Assembly (NCBI GenBank): GCA_004123355.1 | Contig: SCHM01000003.1 | Span: 7,521,058 to 7,585,057 of the forward strand | Length of the DNA stretch: 64,000 nt | Direction: 5' to 3' | Origin: Amphirosellinia nigrospora | Lineage: Eukaryota; Ascomycota; Sordariomycetes; Xylariales; Xylariaceae | Shown: piece after piece, positions 59,696 through 64,000 of the stretch | Numbering within the stretch: the first letter of the stretch is position 1 | Layout of the letters: each line of letters begins with the position of its first letter | Translations under genes and position numbers: made by a program | Notes under the pieces: generated by a model | What the model saw: only the letters and a program-made list of their open reading frames with translations | The model's database searches: none | Told to the model about the DNA's origin: nothing

Positions 59696-61741
59696 TTATT
59701 CTCTAACCTTGAACCGTGCCATGATCGGTGCCTTCCACCACATTATGTAGCATCTTGATTCATTCTCCCAATCTAAATCTTTGCTTACGAGTTCCCAATC
59801 ATACTTGAACGCCATTTTAGTAAGGCACAAAGCCATCTCAATGAAGGCAAAACTACAAAGGTACGGCTGTTTTTAGCTTCTTGACATTTCCAAATGTGAG
59901 GCGATGTGTGAAAATACGAGCATATACTTACTTTCTACCGAGACATCCTCTATATCCGAGTGAGAAGGGTTGGCTTGCTTCTTTGATATCGGTACAATTT
60001 GGGTCTGTCCAACGTTCCGGCTTGAAGGTATCGGGATTGTGAAAATTAGCCGGGTCGTGCGTTACTGTCCAGGCACTCGTGTATACCTCGGTCTGTAGAG
60101 AGACTGTCAGCTAAATCATGCCGTGCTTCGTGTATAGATACCTAATGTATGCGCTTACACCTGCTGGGATGTATTTTCCGCTGATAACCACTCCTGGTGA
60201 TATTCGTGGAAACCCCTGAGCTCCGGACGGGTGTATGCGAAGAGCCTCGCTGATAACAGCCTGCAAGTACGGCAACTGGAGTGCAGACGTAGCGTCGATC
60301 TCTTCATATGATTTATACCGCTCTCTGACCTCCCGGAATAACTTATCCTTACATCCAGGCGTCTTCATCACGTAGAAGAAGACCGACGATAAAGTATGTG
60401 CTGTAGTTTCTCCACCCGCAATTCTGTATTCCGCAGTGAGTTACTGTATCTACAGATGGAGTGGGCATGGCTTACATCAATGTAGATGCGTGAGCAGTCA
60501 GTTCCTCTTGAGGTACCTCTCCTGACTTGACCTTGCTCACGAGGTTCGTCAAAAAGTCGTGTCGCGTGTTCTCGGCATCGAGCCTCCTAAACCCAAACAT
60601 GAGTTGGCTTGTCAACGGTCGCAGTGGAAAAGTATGGACCTTTCTACCTTCGAACCTTCTCTCGACTGTGGCCCGTGTGTTTTTGGCGAACCCCTGTGGT
60701 AAGAGAAGGTAACAGCCAACGGCCGAGTGTCGCAAGGAAAGTGAATCGCCGGAGGTTATCCACGAGCGTAATCTCAACGAGGTGTTCGAGAATGAGCATG
60801 AGCCAAAAATGGCTTTTCTCTATAGTAACCACGCGTGAGTGGAGTGGTTCATCTATCGTGCTCTCTGAGAAAACATACCTTCTTCTATGCAATGAAAGCT
60901 CTCACCAAACGCCATCTCGCCGAGGATATCGAACGTGGCCATCTCAAACCACTTGACGATGTTAATCCCATCCGAGCTTCGCTGGCTCACGGACCAATCT
61001 TCGAGATGAATCCATCCCAACAATGTTGCACGAGAGCTTCCTGCGAATTCAGCGCCTGTGTCGAGAAAGCTGCTGAAAGATGCTTCTTTTTCAACGCATG
61101 TTTTTGAGGGTCTCTTTCCGATCCGATACAGCCTGTCTTAAAGCCGGCACCGTAGATGTCGTAGAAATCACTCTTAATAAGTTGTTGCTGGCCCGGGGGC
61201 GGGAAGCCGTAGATTTGTTTCCATGACTCGACTGAAGCGAAGGACAGCTCGTTCGGCGACACGCGAAATACGAGACCTGTGACACACAAGCGATCAGTGA
61301 GCTAGAGAGAACGTCCTAGTTGGGAGACGGGTTAGCACTTACCGTGTTTCCGATGCTGGTCTTGAATAGCACGATGCGAACGACCGCGCATAGTATGCCA
61401 GAACCGCCACAGCTTACCCTCAGTATCAGTTTATGGTATCGAGATATGTGCGTTATTTCGCTAATTCGCATAAGCACATCACATACCAAAGTTGATCGCC
61501 CTAAGAGCGGACCAGGAAACCCTGCGAGGGGTGGAAATAGAGATTATAGATTGCCTGGGCCAGCACGTACACTCCAATCTATTGGCATGTATTAGCAGAC
61601 GTCTTTCTTGCATCGTCTCGCCAAAATGTTACCCCTTACAGTAGCTATCGCGACCTGGAATAGTGTGCTGACAGGCACGGTGACAACTGCTTCTCTGAGG
61701 CCAGCCATGGACGAGGCGGAGAAACTGCTTCTCGTCGTCAT
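59696..61741 (-). CDS. cytochrome P450 3 (CYP65-like, paralogue of P450-1)
   Basis: Heme monooxygenase similar in order and motifs to P450-1. ATG at 61739-61741 leads a short N-terminal region split by several introns. Seen: A-I-Y-N-L-Y-F-H-P near 61540-61570, R-V-S-P-N-E-L-S-F near 61240-61265, K-S-D-F-Y-D near 61160-61178, I-helix A-G-G-E-T-T near 60415-60432, E-A-L-R (ExxR) near 60240-60250, P-E-R-W near 60025, and an intact heme motif F-S-L-G-Y-R-G-C-L-G near 59945-59975. The last exon ends at the TAA 59696-59698. One-base slips occur near 61525 and at one or more points in 60640-60990. The shared K-S-D-F-Y-D and F-S-L-G blocks suggest duplication within the cluster. Confidence 0.87.
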
Positions 61742-61871
61742 TGTCAAGAGTATGGTCTCTCGAGATTACCATGGAGAGCTTGTTCTATGTTGTGAAAGCG
61801 ACTAGGTTAGGACGAAGAATGCTGTAAGGCGTTCTAAAGGCAGGTGGACAGGCAGGTAGGCAGTAGGAAGA

Positions 61872-62131
61872 TTAGCGTCGACCGCCATTAGGATCACGGT
61901 GATAATACGAGAAAGATACCATATGATTTACGGCTGCAGGCGAATTCAATACATCGGTAGTGTATGGTACCGTCAGCGTTTTCCTCATATGCATGCCTTG
62001 GAGATTACCGAAAACGGTAAAATCCGGGTGGTCTAAATTCTCCGATTGGATGTCTCCAGCTTCGTCCGCTGTCTCAAAAAATCGGTAACCCATAATCCTG
62101 GACCGGTAGGTATACTTCTCCTCCGAGGCAT
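61872..62131 (-). CDS. possible small protein between two P450 genes
   Basis: An open frame of 73 codons from ATG 62093 to 61872. An upstream ATG at 62131 could extend it to about 86 residues if one base is missing near 62115, as seen elsewhere in the window. It is rich in polar and aromatic residues, with no signal peptide and no membrane helix. I recognise no family. It sits in the region that should hold the promoters of P450-3 and P450-4, so it may also be chance. Confidence 0.3.
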
Positions 62132-62429
62132 GATGAGAGATCCTTTAGAGCGTTATGCAATAGACGTGTAGAGATGAGCAGAGATGGATGTCACTTCCAA
62201 GGCTAGTGTTGCTAGGGATAGGATATTTAGGAGTCTATTCCAATAGCTATATCTCAAGCTGAACAGAGATAGCCATACCCTCTCCGGCTCATACAATTTG
62301 AATGCACTTAGTGAAAGTAAGATTTAGCTTCATAGGGTATATAAGTAAGAAATAAAAGAGAATCCTGAGCGTTGGCATGTATCAGAACAACGGTGCACGA
62401 TTGATGTCTATGTCTGTCTGCTAAAATCA
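62132..62429 (+). promoter_or_regulatory. P450-4 upstream region with TATA-like element
   Basis: TATATAAG at 62338-62345 lies about 85 bp before the P450-4 start, a plausible core promoter distance. No other clear site. Confidence 0.4.
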
Positions 62430-64000
62430 ATGACAATGGTCCTCTTCTCTTCAACAACATTTTGGACGTTAGCTGTCTTGTTAATTCTTTATGTTGCTGT
62501 AGGGCTAGTTCGTAACACCTTCAAGGCCATCACCACCGGGCTACCGTATACATTCACGTTGATACACGAACTCCAGGCCTGGGCCTATGTCACTGATCCC
62601 ATCCTGCGACGTCTTTGCCGGAAACGGCTTCTAAGAGGGCAAGGTTGGCCACGATGGGTTCGTTTCATGGTCAAGGATTGGCATTACGAAGATAAGTACC
62701 GGGCTCACGATGAGTTCGGCTCCATCTTTCTAGTTGTTTCGCCAGCGGGAATCGTGTGTTATGTAGCGGATGCCAACGCGGCCTTCCATATCCTCACCCG
62801 CCGAAAGGCTTTCATTAAGCCACCTGATAAAATGAGTTAGTCTTTCTTTTCCATGCTGAGTATTGTTAAGTCGCTGAGGATTATATACAGAGATGCTTGA
62901 GCCTTTTGGTCCCAATATAGGGTCGTCGGAAGGAGACCTCTGGAAATCACACTCTCGCATCGCGACGCCATCATTTAACGAGTCTACTCTACTCTCAGTC
63001 TGGGTTGAAAGTCAGCGACAAGCCCATCGACTGAAGATGACATGGTCGAGGAACAATAATACGGCATTCGAGAAGGAGATATACACAGCGACAATGAAAA
63101 CCATGGGGGCCGTAAGTTTTGGGTTCCATGGGCACTCTGCCAATCCTGAGACGATCGGATCTGAAAAGACATCCGGGCACACGCTGTCCCTTCTTGGGGC
63201 TCTCAATGGAGTTGTAATGCATCTGCCGCATATCCTGCTTGTCCCAAAACTAGTTTTACGCTATTCTCCATGGAAAGCTGCATATACGGCGTACACCGAG
63301 ATGGACAAGTACATGGACGATCTATTAAGTCGGGCAAATCGAGACATCGATTGTGGTATAGAACTACCTCGCGGAAAAGGTAGTCTTCTTGAAGCTCTCC
63401 TCAGACACAGCCGGCAAAGTGCCAAGCTCAGTAGCGAGAAATTATCGGTCAAGTTCAGTTTGACCGACCAAGAGATCAAGGGCAATCTGTTTATCTTCCT
63501 TCTGGCCGGTGCGCGTCTCATCATCCCGTGTTCATGTCCTGTTCTCTTCACTTATACGCGTCTAAGGTTACGATACGACGGCAAACACCATCATTTACGC
63601 ATGCATTATCCTGTCATTATATCCGGACATCCAGGATAGGGTATTGAGCGAGGTAGAACAGTATCACAAGCATTCGCATAAAACTGACGCTTCGGGTGAA
63701 TCGATCCCTCAGCAGCTCGCAAAGTTCCCTTATCTTCTAGCCTTGATGGTAGGATTCCCTTGGACGGTGCCCTCGATGAGTGACAGAGTCTGGCTTACCT
63801 GATTTCTCTAGTACGAAATTCTCAGGGTCTTTCCCGTCATAAGACCAATCGCCCGACAGACGACGTCGGCCCAGCAGCTACTGATGGGAGCACATCAGGT
63901 GGTTCTCCCGGGAGGAACGGATGTGATTGTCAACAACACAGCGCTACATTTCGCCGAGTCGAACTGGCGCTCTGCCGAGATGATCGACCCAGAAGATGGC
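62430..64000 (+). CDS. cytochrome P450 4, 3' truncated by window end
   Basis: Heme monooxygenase of a different clade from P450-1 and -3 (CYP4/CYP3-like fungal group). ATG at 62430, N-terminal membrane helix at about residues 8-28. An intron of about 60 bp lies near 62830-62890, followed by the G-S-S-E-G-D-L-W-K-S-H-S-R (C-helix) segment near 62920-62955. The I helix A-G-Y-D-T-T is completed across an intron at about 63510-63568. A further intron is near 63748-63811, then E-I-L-R (ExxR) near 63815-63826 and a P-G-G-T-D-V segment near 63908. The heme-binding Cys lies beyond the window. No frameshift is seen. Divergent from P450-3. Confidence 0.88.

Noticed and set aside
1-64000. Repeat-induced point mutation as the cause of the broken genes
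   Set aside because: RIP makes C-to-T changes and many stop codons in AT-rich repeats; here the breaks are single-base indels in normal-composition single-copy genes.

Overview
The window comes from a filamentous ascomycete. Short 50-85 bp spliceosomal introns (GT...AG with CTAAC-like branch points), Zn2Cys6 regulators, a PTH11/rhodopsin-type membrane protein, an Ssk2-type MAPKKK and dense biosynthetic genes all fit Pezizomycotina, most likely Sordariomycetes. The predicted chemistry (aristolochene-type cyclase plus a methylating highly reducing PKS) recalls acylated eremophilanes reported from Xylariales, but the order is an inference.

Layout. (1) 1-8.8 kb: a left group that may be the edge of a second metabolite cluster, with the 3' end of an NRPS or PKS-NRPS reductase domain, a rhodopsin-domain membrane protein, a PheA/TfdB-type FAD monooxygenase, an extended NAD(P)-dependent reductase and a divergent Zn2Cys6 regulator. 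(2) 9-14 kb: a degenerate region with a frameshifted protein of unknown function, two minisatellites, a fragment resembling the hydrolase-like N-terminus of fungal STAND proteins, and a single-pass membrane protein at 14.2-14.9 kb. (3) 14.9-23.9 kb: about 9 kb with no gene I can support. (4) 24.4-28.6 kb: the Ssk2/Ssk22-type HOG-pathway MAPKKK, a housekeeping boundary, followed by 1.8 kb of gene-free DNA. (5) 30.4 kb to the right edge: a contiguous metabolite cluster. It holds a highly reducing PKS (KS-AT-DH-MT-ER-KR-ACP, no TE), four cytochromes P450 (the last cut by the window), two short-chain dehydrogenases, an AflR-like Zn2Cys6 regulator, a DHA2-type MFS exporter, an aristolochene-synthase-like sesquiterpene cyclase, a BAHD-type acyltransferase and a secreted berberine-bridge-like FAD oxidase.

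How they may work together (inference): the cyclase makes an aristolochene-type eremophilane. The FAD oxidase, P450s and dehydrogenases oxidise it. The PKS builds a reduced, C-methylated acyl chain that the acyltransferase could move onto a terpene hydroxyl, the MFS protein exports the product, and the AflR-like protein switches the set on.

An important caveat is that nearly every long gene here, including the conserved MAPKKK, is interrupted by frameshifts, almost all equivalent to the loss of one base and several in short homopolymers. This looks more like uncorrected sequencing indels than real pseudogenes. I therefore annotate such genes as CDS spans with frameshifts noted. Exact exon ends are approximate unless stated.
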